A stretch of 64,000 bases of DNA. Source: JAWWPY01 sp033854735 (GTDB taxonomy: Bacteria > Actinomycetota > Actinomycetes > Streptosporangiales > Streptosporangiaceae). The stretch is taken from contig JAWWPY010000512.1 in NCBI GenBank assembly GCA_033854735.1, forward strand, positions 25,466 to 89,465, given 5' to 3'. Shown piece by piece: positions 16,286-24,387 of this stretch. Made by a program: the position numbers and the translations under genes. Below the pieces are notes generated by a model, which had not been told where the DNA came from, made no database searches, and saw nothing but the letters and a program-made list of their open reading frames with translations. Within the stretch, counting starts at the first letter, position 1. Every line of letters starts with the position of its first letter.

Positions 16286-16939
16286 TCAGTCCGTGGTGTC
16301 CGCGAAGGCCTGCGGGCCCGCCGCCACCCAGGAGTCGAAACGCTTTTCCACCGCCGTCACCGTGATCTCGTCGCCGTGACCGGGCAGTATCCGGGTCTCG
16401 CCCGGCAGCGTCAGGATGTGCTCTCCGATGGCGCTGAGCTGGGCTGAGAAGTTGGGGAACTCACCGGCATGCCGGACCGGGCCCTCGGCGAGCAGGACAT
16501 CGCCGCAGAAGACCACGCCGAGGTCCTCGCAGTAGAGGCAGACCGAGCCGGGGCTGTGCCCCGGGGCATGGATCACCTCCAGCGCGACGTCGGACACTTC
16601 GAAGATGCCGCCATCCTCCATCTCGATCTCCGGCTCGCCGTCACTGTGCGCCTCCCGCCACGCTAGGAGATCCTTGGGATTCAGGGCCACCGGGGCTTCG
16701 TCACGGGCCGCGACGTCCAGCGCCGCCGCCACGTGACTGGCATGACCGTGTGTGCAGATCACGGCCAGGATCTCCCGGTCGGCGGTGGCGGCCAGCACCA
16801 CCGCGGGATCGGTGCCCGGGTCGACGACGATGACCTCTTCGTCGTCGCCCACGATCCAGGCATTGGTCTCGCGCCCGGGGACGCTGCCCCCGGGAGCGAT
16901 TACCCCCGGCGACACCAGCCGATCGATCCGCGCCTTCAT
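16286..16939 (-). CDS. Metallo-beta-lactamase-fold hydrolase with altered metal motif
   Basis: A 217-residue glyoxalase-II-like hydrolase. The metal motif reads THGHASH (residues 63-69) where the family has HxHxDH, so the usual Asp is Ser68. Other ligands look intact: APGHSPGS, FCGDVL and LPGHG. Loss of the Asp should weaken the second metal site, and the enzyme may be mononuclear or have changed activity. It sits between marC and the RecB-like gene in the same direction. Confidence 0.88.
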   Translation of the reverse strand: MKARIDRLVSPGVIAPGGSVPGRETNAWIVGDDEEVIVVDPGTDPAVVLAATADREILAVICTHGHASHVAAALDVAARDEAPVALNPKDLLAWREAHSDGEPEIEMEDGGIFEVSDVALEVIHAPGHSPGSVCLYCEDLGVVFCGDVLLAEGPVRHAGEFPNFSAQLSAIGEHILTLPGETRILPGHGDEITVTAVEKRFDSWVAAGPQAFADTTD

Positions 16940-17021
16940 CCGGCCCGCCTTTCCGTGGAATTCCGGTTACCCGAATCTATTCAATCCTGGCTAGTGGTCG
17001 GCGAGGGCCTTTACCGGCCAC

Positions 17022-17642
17022 TCAGCCTTGCTTGACGAAGGCCCGGATCGCCTCCGCGACCAATTGAACGGCGATCGCCGACAGCAGCAACCCGGCAATC
17101 CGCGTGATCAGCTCCACGCCGCTGGCCCGCAGGATGCGGTGGATCACCCCGGAAAAGCGCATGGTCAGCCACAAGGCGATGGCTACGGCCACGACCGCGA
17201 CCGCGAACGCCGCTATGTCCGCCGCACCGTTCGCCCGCCGGACGAACAGCATCGTGGCCACGATTGCCCCCGGCCCGGCCAGCAGCGGCGTACCGAGCGG
17301 CACGAAGGCCACGTTGGCCTTCAGCCGCTCGGCCTCGGTCGGCTCCGTCATCGCACCGGTCAGCAGTTGCAGCGCGACGAGCAGGAGCAGCAGGCCGCCG
17401 GCCCCCTGCAGCGCCGGGAGCTCCACACCCAGGTAGGCCAGAATGGACTGGCCGAAAACCGCAAAAGCAATGATTACCCCGAACGCCACCACCGCGGCCT
17501 GCCACGCCAGCCGGTTACGCACCCGCGGCGGCAGGCCCCTGGTCAGGCCGAGAAACGGCGGCACGACACCCGGCGGATCGGTGATCACCAGCAGGGTGAC
17601 GAAAACCTCCCAGAAGAACCTCAGGTGGAAAACGGCGTTCAT
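17022..17642 (-). CDS. MarC-family integral membrane protein
   Basis: A 206-residue inner-membrane protein with about six hydrophobic segments. Typical family stretches are FVTLLVITDPPGVVPPFLGL near the N-terminus and AFVPLGTPLLAGPGAIVATML in the middle. MarC proteins have no firmly established transport substrate. The ATG at 17642 shares one base with the upstream PHP gene stop (TGATG), which shows translational coupling; a longer start was rejected because it reads the repeat tail of that gene. Confidence 0.9.
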   Translation of the reverse strand: MNAVFHLRFFWEVFVTLLVITDPPGVVPPFLGLTRGLPPRVRNRLAWQAAVVAFGVIIAFAVFGQSILAYLGVELPALQGAGGLLLLLVALQLLTGAMTEPTEAERLKANVAFVPLGTPLLAGPGAIVATMLFVRRANGAADIAAFAVAVVAVAIALWLTMRFSGVIHRILRASGVELITRIAGLLLSAIAVQLVAEAIRAFVKQG

Positions 17643-18622
17643 CAGGCACCCGGCCCCGGTGCTTTGTCGCCAGGTGCGTGGCAATCCGGTGTTTTGTCAC
17701 CCGGTGCCCTGTCACCCGGTGCCTTGTCACCCCGTTCTTTATCGCTCAGGGCCTTGTCACCCGGTGCTTTTAAGCCCGGGCCCCGGACCGGCCCCGGCCC
17801 CGTGGCCTGCGCCATCAGCCGCTGGAACTCGGCTGGCTCGGTCACGTCACAGCCGAGCCGATGGCCGGACAGGCGCCCGTGGTCGTCGCTGCCGCCTGAC
17901 CGGACGAGGCCCAGGTCATTGGCGAGACCGGCGAGCCTGATCCGTTCGGCGGACGTGTGATCTGGATGGGCAACCTCCAGGCCCGCCAGGCCGGCCTGGG
18001 CCAGCCCGGCTATGACGTCATCGGGGATCCGCGCTCCGCGGGTCGGCGCACCCGGATGGGCGAGCACCGCCACTCCCCCGGCCGCCCGGACCAGCGCGAT
18101 CGCGCGGTCCGGCGCGGGCGCGTACCGGCCCACGTAGGCGCGGCCGCCCTGGCCCAGCCACTCGGTACTGAACGCCTGGTCCGGGCGCTCGATGACCCCC
18201 GCCGCGACCATCGCGCGGGCGATATGCGGCCGGCCCACGACCCCGCCCCCGGCGATCGCGGTCACCTGCGGCCAGCTCACCTCGGCACCCAGGCCACGGA
18301 GCAGGTCCACCATGGCCCGGCCGCGTCGCAGCCGGTCGGCCGTGATGGCGCGGCATTCCGCGGCCAGCGCCTCGTTGGCCGGGTCAACCCGGTAGGCGAG
18401 CAGGTGCACGCTGCGCTCGCCCAGGGCACAGGACAGTTCCATGCCCGGCACCAGCGTCAGGCCGTCCGGAAGGGCCCCGCGCGCCTCCTCGTGCCCAGCC
18501 AACGTGTCGTGATCGGTCAGCGCGATCACGTCGAGGCCGGCCTCCCGGGCACGCCACATCACCTCGGCGGGCGGGTCCGTGCCGTCCGAGGCCGCGCTGT
18601 GCGAGTGCAGATCAATGCGCAC
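17642..18622 (-). CDS. PHP-domain phosphoesterase
   Basis: A 326-residue metal-dependent phosphoesterase like the RNase AM / 3',5'-nucleoside bisphosphate phosphatase group. The PHP metal motifs are DLHSHSAASDGT, LTDHDT, GMELSC, VLAHPGAP and GGSDDHG. Residues 1-285 form the expected domain. The last 40 residues are an added tail of APGDK-like pentapeptides coded by a 15-bp repeat (about 17650-17775). It is second in the operon after the DUF6758 gene and overlaps marC by one base. Confidence 0.9.
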   Translation of the reverse strand: MRIDLHSHSAASDGTDPPAEVMWRAREAGLDVIALTDHDTLAGHEEARGALPDGLTLVPGMELSCALGERSVHLLAYRVDPANEALAAECRAITADRLRRGRAMVDLLRGLGAEVSWPQVTAIAGGGVVGRPHIARAMVAAGVIERPDQAFSTEWLGQGGRAYVGRYAPAPDRAIALVRAAGGVAVLAHPGAPTRGARIPDDVIAGLAQAGLAGLEVAHPDHTSAERIRLAGLANDLGLVRSGGSDDHGRLSGHRLGCDVTEPAEFQRLMAQATGPGPVRGPGLKAPGDKALSDKERGDKAPGDRAPGDKTPDCHAPGDKAPGPGA

Positions 18623-18661
18623 GAACGATCATGCTACGGGCACGGCCAGCCGGGACTGCGG

Positions 18662-19297
18662 TCAGCCCGGCAGCCGGGGCGATCTCGGGCCGAACGGCAG
18701 GTCCAGGTCCTGGCCGGGATCACGCAGATCCCGCAGGGACAGGGCCTCCACCAGCAGCAGGCCGGCCGTGTCCGGCCAGAGCACGATCCAGAGCCAGTTT
18801 CCCAGCACCTCGCCGGCGAAGGCCGCCAGATCCGGCGCGGACACATGCCAGAGCGGGAACTCGTGCTTCCCGAAACTGACCAGCGCGTGCGGTAGGCCCG
18901 TGGCGAAGCCCGCACCCGGGTCCGGGCCGCTGATCCCGGCGAACCGCGCGCCCAGGCCCACCCCAGGCTCCTCCGAGATGAGCAGCATGTCGGCGAGGCC
19001 GCCGACCGGGCTTGGCCCGGACAGGGCCACCACGCAGGCCCGGCTGCCGCCGAGGTCATCACCGGCGCCCGCGAACCCGGTCACCAGCCAGCCCACCGGC
19101 AGCGGCCACGGCAGCCAGGCCGGTACCGTGGCGTCCTGGAGCAGCTTCTCCAGCCCGTCGTGCGCCACGCTGTACCCCGTGCGCAGAGCGAACACCGCGC
19201 CGTGCCGGTGACAGTGCCAGGCCGGTGACGACGCAATCTCCTCGCCCCCCTCGGTCACGGGGCCACCGCAGCGCGGGCAGGTCGGGGCAACGCTCAT
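18662..19297 (-). CDS. DUF6758-type conserved actinobacterial protein
   Basis: A 211-residue protein with an N-terminal zinc-ribbon-like pattern (CPRCGG, then CHRHG about 18 residues later) followed by a globular domain containing WLPWPLPVGWLVTGFAGAGDD and EEPGVGLGARFAGISGPDPG. I recognise this as a widely conserved Streptomyces protein of unknown function. It starts the minus-strand operon, 39 bases ahead of the PHP gene. Confidence 0.85.
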   Translation of the reverse strand: MSVAPTCPRCGGPVTEGGEEIASSPAWHCHRHGAVFALRTGYSVAHDGLEKLLQDATVPAWLPWPLPVGWLVTGFAGAGDDLGGSRACVVALSGPSPVGGLADMLLISEEPGVGLGARFAGISGPDPGAGFATGLPHALVSFGKHEFPLWHVSAPDLAAFAGEVLGNWLWIVLWPDTAGLLLVEALSLRDLRDPGQDLDLPFGPRSPRLPG

Positions 19298-19376
19298 GAA
19301 TACAGACAGTGATCGGTGCTCGCGCCTACGTCAAGCACCGCGCCCGCACCGGCCGGCCGCGCGCAATACTGGCCCC

Positions 19377-19778
19377 GTGACCGGCCGCCGGATCCCCTGT
19401 GTTGGTGCCATCATCAACGACCACCGTGGGCGGCTCCTGCTGATCCAGCGGGGGCACGAGCCAGATGCCGGCCTGTGGTCACTGCCCGGCGGCCGCGTCG
19501 AACCGGGGGAGACCGACGAGCAGGCCGTGGTCCGCGAGATCCGTGAGGAGACCGGGCTGTCCGTCGTCTGTGACCGGCTGGTCGGTTCCGTTGAGAGGCC
19601 TGGGCGTGAGGGGGCGGTGGTGGACATCCGGGACTATTCCGCGACCGTCACCGGAGGGGAACTGGCCGCCGGGGACGACGCCGCGGACGCCCGCTGGGTC
19701 ACCGCCGCCGACCTGGCCAGCCTGCCGGTGACCGGGGGGCTGATCGAAGCGCTCACCGCCTGGGGCGTGCTGGGCTGA
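19377..19778 (+). CDS. Nudix (MutT-like) hydrolase
   Basis: A 133-residue pyrophosphohydrolase. The Nudix box GRVEPGETDEQAVVREIREE continues TGL and matches GX5EX7REUXEEXGU with all catalytic glutamates. The protein is the size of a minimal MutT domain, and the exact nucleotide substrate is not predictable. The GTG at 19377 starts just before the first beta-strand. It converges on the CoA-lyase gene with a single base between the stop codons. Confidence 0.9.
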   Translation: MTGRRIPCVGAIINDHRGRLLLIQRGHEPDAGLWSLPGGRVEPGETDEQAVVREIREETGLSVVCDRLVGSVERPGREGAVVDIRDYSATVTGGELAAGDDAADARWVTAADLASLPVTGGLIEALTAWGVLG

Positions 19779-19779
19779 C

Positions 19780-20763
19780 TCAGCGCGGCTCCGCGGACGG
19801 CTCCGGCTGGGACTGGGGCTCCGGCTCGAATCGGCGGGTCCTGGTCAGGCTGGCCGCGCGGCCCTTGGCCGCGGCGACCAGGGCCAGCTTGCGGGACGCC
19901 TCGTCGATCATCTCGTCGCCGAGCATGACCGCGCCGCGGCCGCGCACCGTCGTGGCGTGCTCATAGGCGTCCAGGATGAGCTCGGCGCGCTCGTACTCGT
20001 CCTGGCTCGGCGAGAATGCCTCGTTGATCGCGTCGATCTGGGCCGGGTGCAGGGCCCACTGCCCGTCGTAGCCGAGGGCGGCGGCGCTCCTGGCGGCGCG
20101 GGTCAGGCCATCGAGGTCGTGTATGGCCAGGTGCGGTCCGTCGATGGCGGCCAGCCCGTGCGCCCGGGCGGCCACCAGGATCCGCATCCGGGCGTAGTGA
20201 TAGGCGTCGCCGCCGGTGTACCCGGCGGGCTCGGCGCCCACCTGGAGCGACCTCATGCCAATGCTGGCCATGAAGTCGGCTGGCCCGAAGACAAGTGCCT
20301 CAAGGCGGGGCGAGGCGCCCGCGATCGCATCGACGTCCGCCAGCCCTTTGGCGTCCTCGATCTGCGCCTCGATCCCGATCCGGCCCGGCTCGTCGCCCAT
20401 CGCCTGCTCGATCTGGCCCAGCAGCAGGTCAAGCCAGCTGACATGGGCCGGCTCGGTGACTTTCGGCAGCACGATCACGTCGAGGTCGCGGCCGGCGGCT
20501 TCCACGACCTCGATCACGTCACGGTAGGCCCAGCGGCTGCTGGCGTCGTTGACCCGCACCGCACGGACTCTGCCGCCCCAGCCTCCGGCGTTCAGAGCCG
20601 CGGCGACCGCGGCGCGTGCGTCCTGCTTGGCTGCCGGAGCGACCGCGTCTTCAAGGTCGAGGAACACCTCATCGGCGGGCAGGCCGCGGGCCTTGGCCAG
20701 GAACCTGGCGCTACTGCCCGGCACCGCCAGGCAGGAGCGGCGAGGCCGGTATCGCTGCGTCAT
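19780..20763 (-). CDS. HpcH/HpaI aldolase/citrate-lyase-family CoA ester lyase
   Basis: A 327-residue TIM-barrel enzyme of the CitE / malyl-CoA lyase-thioesterase group, which cleaves or hydrolyses beta-hydroxyacyl-CoA esters. Visible motifs are FLDLEDAVAP, RVND, GIEAQIEDAKGL (Mg-binding Glu), FGPADFMASIG, and GYDGQWALHPAQIDAIN. The tail is a proline- and glutamate-rich extension. The ATG at 20763 was chosen over an upstream one because homologues begin close to RPRRSCLAVPG. Confidence 0.9.
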   Translation of the reverse strand: MTQRYRPRRSCLAVPGSSARFLAKARGLPADEVFLDLEDAVAPAAKQDARAAVAAALNAGGWGGRVRAVRVNDASSRWAYRDVIEVVEAAGRDLDVIVLPKVTEPAHVSWLDLLLGQIEQAMGDEPGRIGIEAQIEDAKGLADVDAIAGASPRLEALVFGPADFMASIGMRSLQVGAEPAGYTGGDAYHYARMRILVAARAHGLAAIDGPHLAIHDLDGLTRAARSAAALGYDGQWALHPAQIDAINEAFSPSQDEYERAELILDAYEHATTVRGRGAVMLGDEMIDEASRKLALVAAAKGRAASLTRTRRFEPEPQSQPEPSAEPR

Positions 20764-20832
20764 CGCCCTCTGCCTCCCGCACCTGCTCCCGCGCCCGGGT
20801 GGCACCCTGCGCGCTGTGACACCCTGGCCTAT

Positions 20833-21453
20833 GTGAGCGAGATCCAGCCTGCGGCTGAGCCAGACAGGTCCGCTCTCATCGCGGAGGCTACCAAGCGGGC
20901 CGGGCTCGTCTGGATATCAGTCCCCGGCCACGGCCGTCCGCATCCGGCCTGGCACATCTGGGCTTCCGGAGCGGCCTACGTGGTGACGGGGCCCGGCGAG
21001 CAACCGCTGCCTGGGCTCGGTGAACCCATGCAGGTAGGAGGGCCCGGGCAGGTCGGAGAGCCCGGGCAGGTCGGAGAGCCCGGGCAGGTCGGAAAGCCCG
21101 GGCAGGTCGGAAAGCCCGGCCAGGTCGGAAAGCCCGGCCAGGTCGGTGAGCCCGGTCAGGTCGGTGAGCCCGGGCAGGTCGGAAAGCCCGGGCAGGTGAC
21201 GGTTACGGTGCCGAGCAAGGACTCGGGCGGCTCGCTGATCACCTGGACCGCAGAGGTCAGCACGGTCACGCCCGGGGCCGCGGAATGGGACGTGGTCAGT
21301 TCCCTGCTGGCCGCCGGCCGGCTCAACGCGGCGCTGGAACCCGGGGAGACCTCACTGGCTGAACGCTGGGCGCGTACCGCGGTCATCTTCCGCCTCAGCC
21401 CGCCGGTCCACGATGACCAGCAGCGCGGCCCAGGCCAGGAGATGACCGGATAG
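20833..21453 (+). CDS. Conserved actinobacterial protein with a hexapeptide-repeat insert
   Basis: A 206-residue protein resembling a Streptomyces family of unknown function that has a split beta-barrel (flavin-reductase/PNPOx-like) look. Family-like parts are AGLVWISVPGHGRPHPAWHIW, VVTGPGEQPLPGL, and later VTVTVPSKDSGGSLITWTAEV and LAERWARTAVIFRL. Between them an 18-bp array adds about 57 residues of PGQVGE/PGQVGK repeats in what should be one short beta turn. The GTG at 20833 has no strong ribosome site, so it may be leaderless. Confidence 0.75.
   Translation: MSEIQPAAEPDRSALIAEATKRAGLVWISVPGHGRPHPAWHIWASGAAYVVTGPGEQPLPGLGEPMQVGGPGQVGEPGQVGEPGQVGKPGQVGKPGQVGKPGQVGEPGQVGEPGQVGKPGQVTVTVPSKDSGGSLITWTAEVSTVTPGAAEWDVVSSLLAAGRLNAALEPGETSLAERWARTAVIFRLSPPVHDDQQRGPGQEMTG
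21025..21198. repeat. 18-bp in-frame repeat array (about nine copies)
   Basis: Units of the form CCCGGGCAGGTCGGAGAG, with A/G and C/T variation, are repeated in frame inside the gene at 20833-21453. They code for PGQVG(E/K). Low divergence among copies suggests recent expansion. Confidence 0.92.
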
Positions 21454-21463
21454 CCGCCCCTTC

Positions 21464-21627
21464 ATGATCACGGAGTATTTCTGGGTCTATGTGTCCGGGA
21501 TGCTCCGCGATCATGAAGGGCCTGAAACGGGGAGGCGGCTGGAGCACCTGACGCACTCGTCCACCATGATCACGGAGTATTTCTGGGTCTATGTGTCCGA
21601 AATACTCCGCGATCATGAAGGGCCTGG
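21464..21627. repeat. Two direct copies of a palindromic element
   Basis: Copies at about 21464-21526 and 21566-21628 each have arms ATGATCACGGAGTATTTC and GAAATACTCCGCGATCAT around the spacer TGGGTCTATGTGTCC. The second copy is a near-perfect stem; the first has a few changes in its right arm. Both end in GAAGGGCCT. The transcript would form a strong hairpin on either strand, so this may be a REP-like mobile palindrome or a terminator between convergent genes. Confidence 0.88.
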
Positions 21628-21630
21628 TGT

Positions 21631-22479
21631 CTATGCCGATGACTTGGCGGACCCGGCGGTGCTCCGCGCATCCGACGCCGGCTGAGGATCCGGACTGGCC
21701 GGGAGGGCCTCGCCGGTTTCGAGCAGCGTCTTGAGGCTGGACAGGATGGCCGGCCAGCCTCCGCTGATGCCCTCCAGGACGGTGCTGCCGGGATCGAACC
21801 CGTCGTGCACGACGGTCAGCTTGACGTTCTCCCCGGCCGGCTCGATCTCGAAGGTCACCTTCGACCGGCGCTCGCTGCTCACTGTGGCGAGGAATTCATC
21901 GCTGAACCCGAATGCCTCAGCGAACTCCGGCGTGAACGTGTGCCAGGAGTAGGCCAGTCGCCGGTAGGGCTCGGATTCGAGAATGACCTGCGCGGGATCG
22001 GCAATCGTCACGCCATTTTGCTCCCAGGTCATCGTCGACCCCACTTTCCAGTCCGACTCGAGCGTGGCCCCCCAGTAGCGCCGGGTAAAGGCCGAGTCGG
22101 TGAGCGCCTGCCAGAGTCGCTGCGGGGTGGTGTGGATGTAGGTCGTGTAGACGAACTCGGTGCTTGTCATCGGCTCTTCCTCCAGTGCTGTCTTCAGGTC
22201 GGCGAGTGTGCGCGCCCGTTCCCGGTGGTACTGGTTGATCCAGCGGTCGGCGATGGCGTTGATCGGCGCGGCGTTGAGGTAGTGCAGCTTCTCCCGGCCC
22301 TGCCACGCCGTGGTCACCAGATCGGCCGTCTCGAGCACCGCGAGGTGCTTGCTGACCGACTGCCGGGCCATGTCCAGCCCGGCGCACAGCTCGCGCAGGC
22401 TCTGCCCATTCCGGGCGTTCAAGCTGTCGAGCAGCCGGCGGCGGCTCGCGTCGGCCAGCGCCTTAAAGACCTCATCCAT
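21631..22479 (-). CDS. ArsR-family regulator fused to an SRPBCC (AHSA1-like) domain
   Basis: A 282-residue two-domain protein. Residues 1-100 are a winged HTH of the ArsR type (FKALADASRRRLLDSL, LDMARQSVSKHLAVLE, GREKLHYLN) without an obvious cysteine metal site. From about residue 120 an AHSA1/START-like domain follows (TTYIHTTPQRLWQALTDSAF, YWGATLESDWKVGSTMTWE, VHDGFDPGSTVLEGISGGWPAIL), which may bind a hydrophobic ligand. The ATG at 22479 has GGGG nine bases upstream; ATG 22488 is an alternative. A double palindrome lies just upstream and is probably its operator. Confidence 0.87.
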   Translation of the reverse strand: MDEVFKALADASRRRLLDSLNARNGQSLRELCAGLDMARQSVSKHLAVLETADLVTTAWQGREKLHYLNAAPINAIADRWINQYHRERARTLADLKTALEEEPMTSTEFVYTTYIHTTPQRLWQALTDSAFTRRYWGATLESDWKVGSTMTWEQNGVTIADPAQVILESEPYRRLAYSWHTFTPEFAEAFGFSDEFLATVSSERRSKVTFEIEPAGENVKLTVVHDGFDPGSTVLEGISGGWPAILSSLKTLLETGEALPASPDPQPASDARSTAGSAKSSA

Positions 22480-22496
22480 CCACGCCATCCCCAAAC

Positions 22497-22543
22497 ATGC
22501 AGCCGGTTGGCTGCCTGAACTATATGCAGCCAACCGGCTGCAT
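22497..22543. promoter_or_regulatory. Double palindromic operator upstream of the ArsR-SRPBCC gene
   Basis: An 18-bp perfect inverted repeat (22497-22514 and 22526-22543, spacer 11). Each arm is itself a GCAGCC-N4-GGCTGC dyad, giving two operator-like sites 29 bases apart centre to centre, immediately upstream of the start codon. This fits autorepression by the ArsR-type protein. Control of the now broken MFS gene on the other side is possible. Confidence 0.75.
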
Positions 22544-22551
22544 GTCAACTT

Positions 22552-22700
22552 CCGATGAGTGGGTGAGATCGTAGACCTGCGGCATCAGGACGAAGCCGGT
22601 CATCGCGCCGCTGACGGACAACAGTGATGTGCCTGCCTGCAGCCGCCGGAACGCCGGCGACTCCCGCAGCGGCCGGACGTCAGCCAGCAGGCGCTTCCGG
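22552..22700 (-). pseudogene. Remnant of an MFS transporter N-terminus
   Basis: In the minus-strand frame ending at 22520 there is a piece reading RPLRESPAFRRLQAG, then SLLSVSGAMTGFVLMPQVYDLTHSS. This matches the start of major facilitator drug exporters, where it leads into the first membrane helix. The match ends at the operator palindrome, where the frame runs to a stop after about 10 unrelated residues. The upstream side has no proper start. It is a truncated gene left behind by a rearrangement. Confidence 0.6.
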
Positions 22701-22815
22701 GCCGGATGCCCAGGGGCGACCGGGGATTCATGCGCCGCCCAAGCCACAGCCAGCGCTGTCGCGGCTGACCCGGTGCACATCACCATCGCTAGCGGGAGCC
22801 CGCCCGCGACAATCG

Positions 22816-23004
22816 CTAGTGGGAGCCGACCCGCCGCCTGGCCTTCGGGCCTCCGCAGCGCTGGCACGGGCCATGCCGCTTCCTCATGGGGAACAGGCTG
22901 GTTTCCCCGCCACCGCACCTGCGGCAGCGGCCTGGTTGGTGGTAGTAGAGGCACACAGCCCGGCCGACAATGAGGATCAGAGCCATGAGCGCGAGCCCGG
23001 CCAT
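22816..23004 (-). CDS. Small membrane-anchored zinc-ribbon-like protein
   Basis: A 62-residue protein with one N-terminal hydrophobic segment (LALMALILIVGRAVCLYY) followed by two CxxC knuckles (CRRCGG and CQRCGG) about 17 residues apart and a basic tail. Small proteins of this plan are common in actinomycetes, with unknown function. The ATG at 23004 has a G-run eight bases upstream. An upstream GTG at 23013 is possible. Confidence 0.55.
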   Translation of the reverse strand: MAGLALMALILIVGRAVCLYYHQPGRCRRCGGGETSLFPMRKRHGPCQRCGGPKARRRVGSH

Positions 23005-23223
23005 CCAAGCCACCCCCCCGCGGCGACGCCAGTGGCGTCACCAGTGCCAGCGGCAGGCCGGCGGTCGGGGAGGTCGCGGCAGAGGGCATCCGCCCTGATC
23101 AGCCACTGGTTATAGTCACGTTACCTGGTGGCTCGCCACGTCCCGGCGGCGGCAACCCCTGAGAGCTCCGGCCGGTCAGGCCGGGCTGCGGATAGGCCCG
23201 GATGGCCACCGGGCCCCGGACCA

Positions 23224-23235
23224 TAGGATGAAGCC
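23224..23235 (+). promoter_or_regulatory. Probable -10 element giving a leaderless mrp transcript
   Basis: TAGGAT at 23224-23229 ends seven bases before the ATG of mrp, and no Shine-Dalgarno sequence is present. This is the spacing expected when transcription starts at or next to the A of the start codon, a frequent arrangement in actinobacteria. No clear -35 was found. Confidence 0.5.
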
Positions 23236-24387
23236 ATGAGCTCCCCGACTGCCGTGACCACGCCGCCCACCGCCGATGAGGTGACCAAAGCGCTGTCCGG
23301 GGTGAACGACCCCGAGATCCACCGCCCGATCACCGAACTGGGCATGGTGAAGGACATCGACATCGCCCGTGACGGCACGGTTCGCGTCGACATCTGGCTG
23401 ACGGTGGCCGGTTGCCCGCTCCGCGACACCATCACCCGCGAGGTGACCGCCGCGGTCAGCAAGCTCGCCGGGGTGTCCCGGGTGCGGGTTGAGCTTGACG
23501 TGATGAGCGAGGAACAGCGCCGCGAACTGCAGGGCAAGCTGCGCGGGGGGCGTCCGGAGAAAGAGATCCCGTTCGCCAAGCCGGACTCGCTCACCAAGGT
23601 CTACGCCATCGCCAGCGGCAAGGGCGGCGTGGGCAAGTCGTCGGTGACCGTGAACATCGCCGCGGCCCTGGCCGCCGCCGGGCAGAAGGTCGGCGTGCTC
23701 GACGCGGACATCTACGGTCACTCCGTCCCGCGGATGCTGGGCGTGACCGGCCTGCCCACCCAGGTCGAGAAGATGATCATGCCGCCGTCCGCGCACGGCG
23801 TGAGGGTGATCTCCATCGGGATGTTCACGAAGGGCAACGAGCCTGTTGTCTGGCGTGGCCCCATCCTGCACCGCGCCGTGCAGCAATTCCTCGCCGACGT
23901 GTACTGGGGCGACCTCGATGTGCTGCTGATGGACCTGCCGCCCGGCACCGGCGACGTGGCCATCTCCGTGGCGCAACTCGTGCCCGGCGCGGAACTGGTC
24001 GTCGTGACCACCCCGCAGCTGGCTTCCTCCGAGGTGGCGGAGCGGGCCGGGGCGATCGCCGTGCAGACGCATCAGCGCATTGCGGGCGTCATCGAGAACA
24101 TGTCGTGGATGCCCTGCCCCCACTGCGGGGAGCAGATCAGCGTCTTTGGCTCCGGGGGCGGTCAGGCGGTGGCGGACGCGCTCACCCGGATTGTCGGAGC
24201 TCCGGTTCCGGTGCTCGGCCGGGTGCCCATCGACATACGGCTGCGTGAAGGCGGCGACCAGGGCATCCCGCTGGTGCTGAGCGACCCGGTGGCGGTGGCG
24301 GCTCAAGAGCTGTCTGGGATCGCGAGGAATCTCGCAAACCGGGCACGCGGGCTCGCCGGACGCCAGCTGGGCCTCAGCCCGGCCTGA
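23236..24387 (+). CDS. mrp: Mrp/NBP35-family iron-sulfur cluster carrier ATPase
   Basis: A 383-residue P-loop ATPase (ApbC/Mrp) that carries Fe-S clusters to target apoproteins. An N-terminal DUF59/FeS-assembly domain covers residues 10-95 and contains the cysteine motif TVAGCPLRD. The deviant Walker A is ASGKGGVGKSS, Walker B is LLMDLPPGTGD, and the cluster-binding CPxC is in WMPCPHCG. Length is normal. It lies next to tatB and the SigE module, as in other actinomycetes as I recall. Confidence 0.94.
   Translation: MSSPTAVTTPPTADEVTKALSGVNDPEIHRPITELGMVKDIDIARDGTVRVDIWLTVAGCPLRDTITREVTAAVSKLAGVSRVRVELDVMSEEQRRELQGKLRGGRPEKEIPFAKPDSLTKVYAIASGKGGVGKSSVTVNIAAALAAAGQKVGVLDADIYGHSVPRMLGVTGLPTQVEKMIMPPSAHGVRVISIGMFTKGNEPVVWRGPILHRAVQQFLADVYWGDLDVLLMDLPPGTGDVAISVAQLVPGAELVVVTTPQLASSEVAERAGAIAVQTHQRIAGVIENMSWMPCPHCGEQISVFGSGGGQAVADALTRIVGAPVPVLGRVPIDIRLREGGDQGIPLVLSDPVAVAAQELSGIARNLANRARGLAGRQLGLSPA

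Noticed and set aside
21464..21685. A short open frame starting MITEYFWVYVS with a repeated peptide
   Set aside because: It is just the translation of the duplicated palindromic element; the opposite strand gives an equally good frame and there is no ribosome site.
22705..23089. Minus-strand open frame upstream of the MFS remnant
   Set aside because: Only the last part resembles a protein family; the rest opposes or overlaps the small zinc-ribbon gene in another frame.
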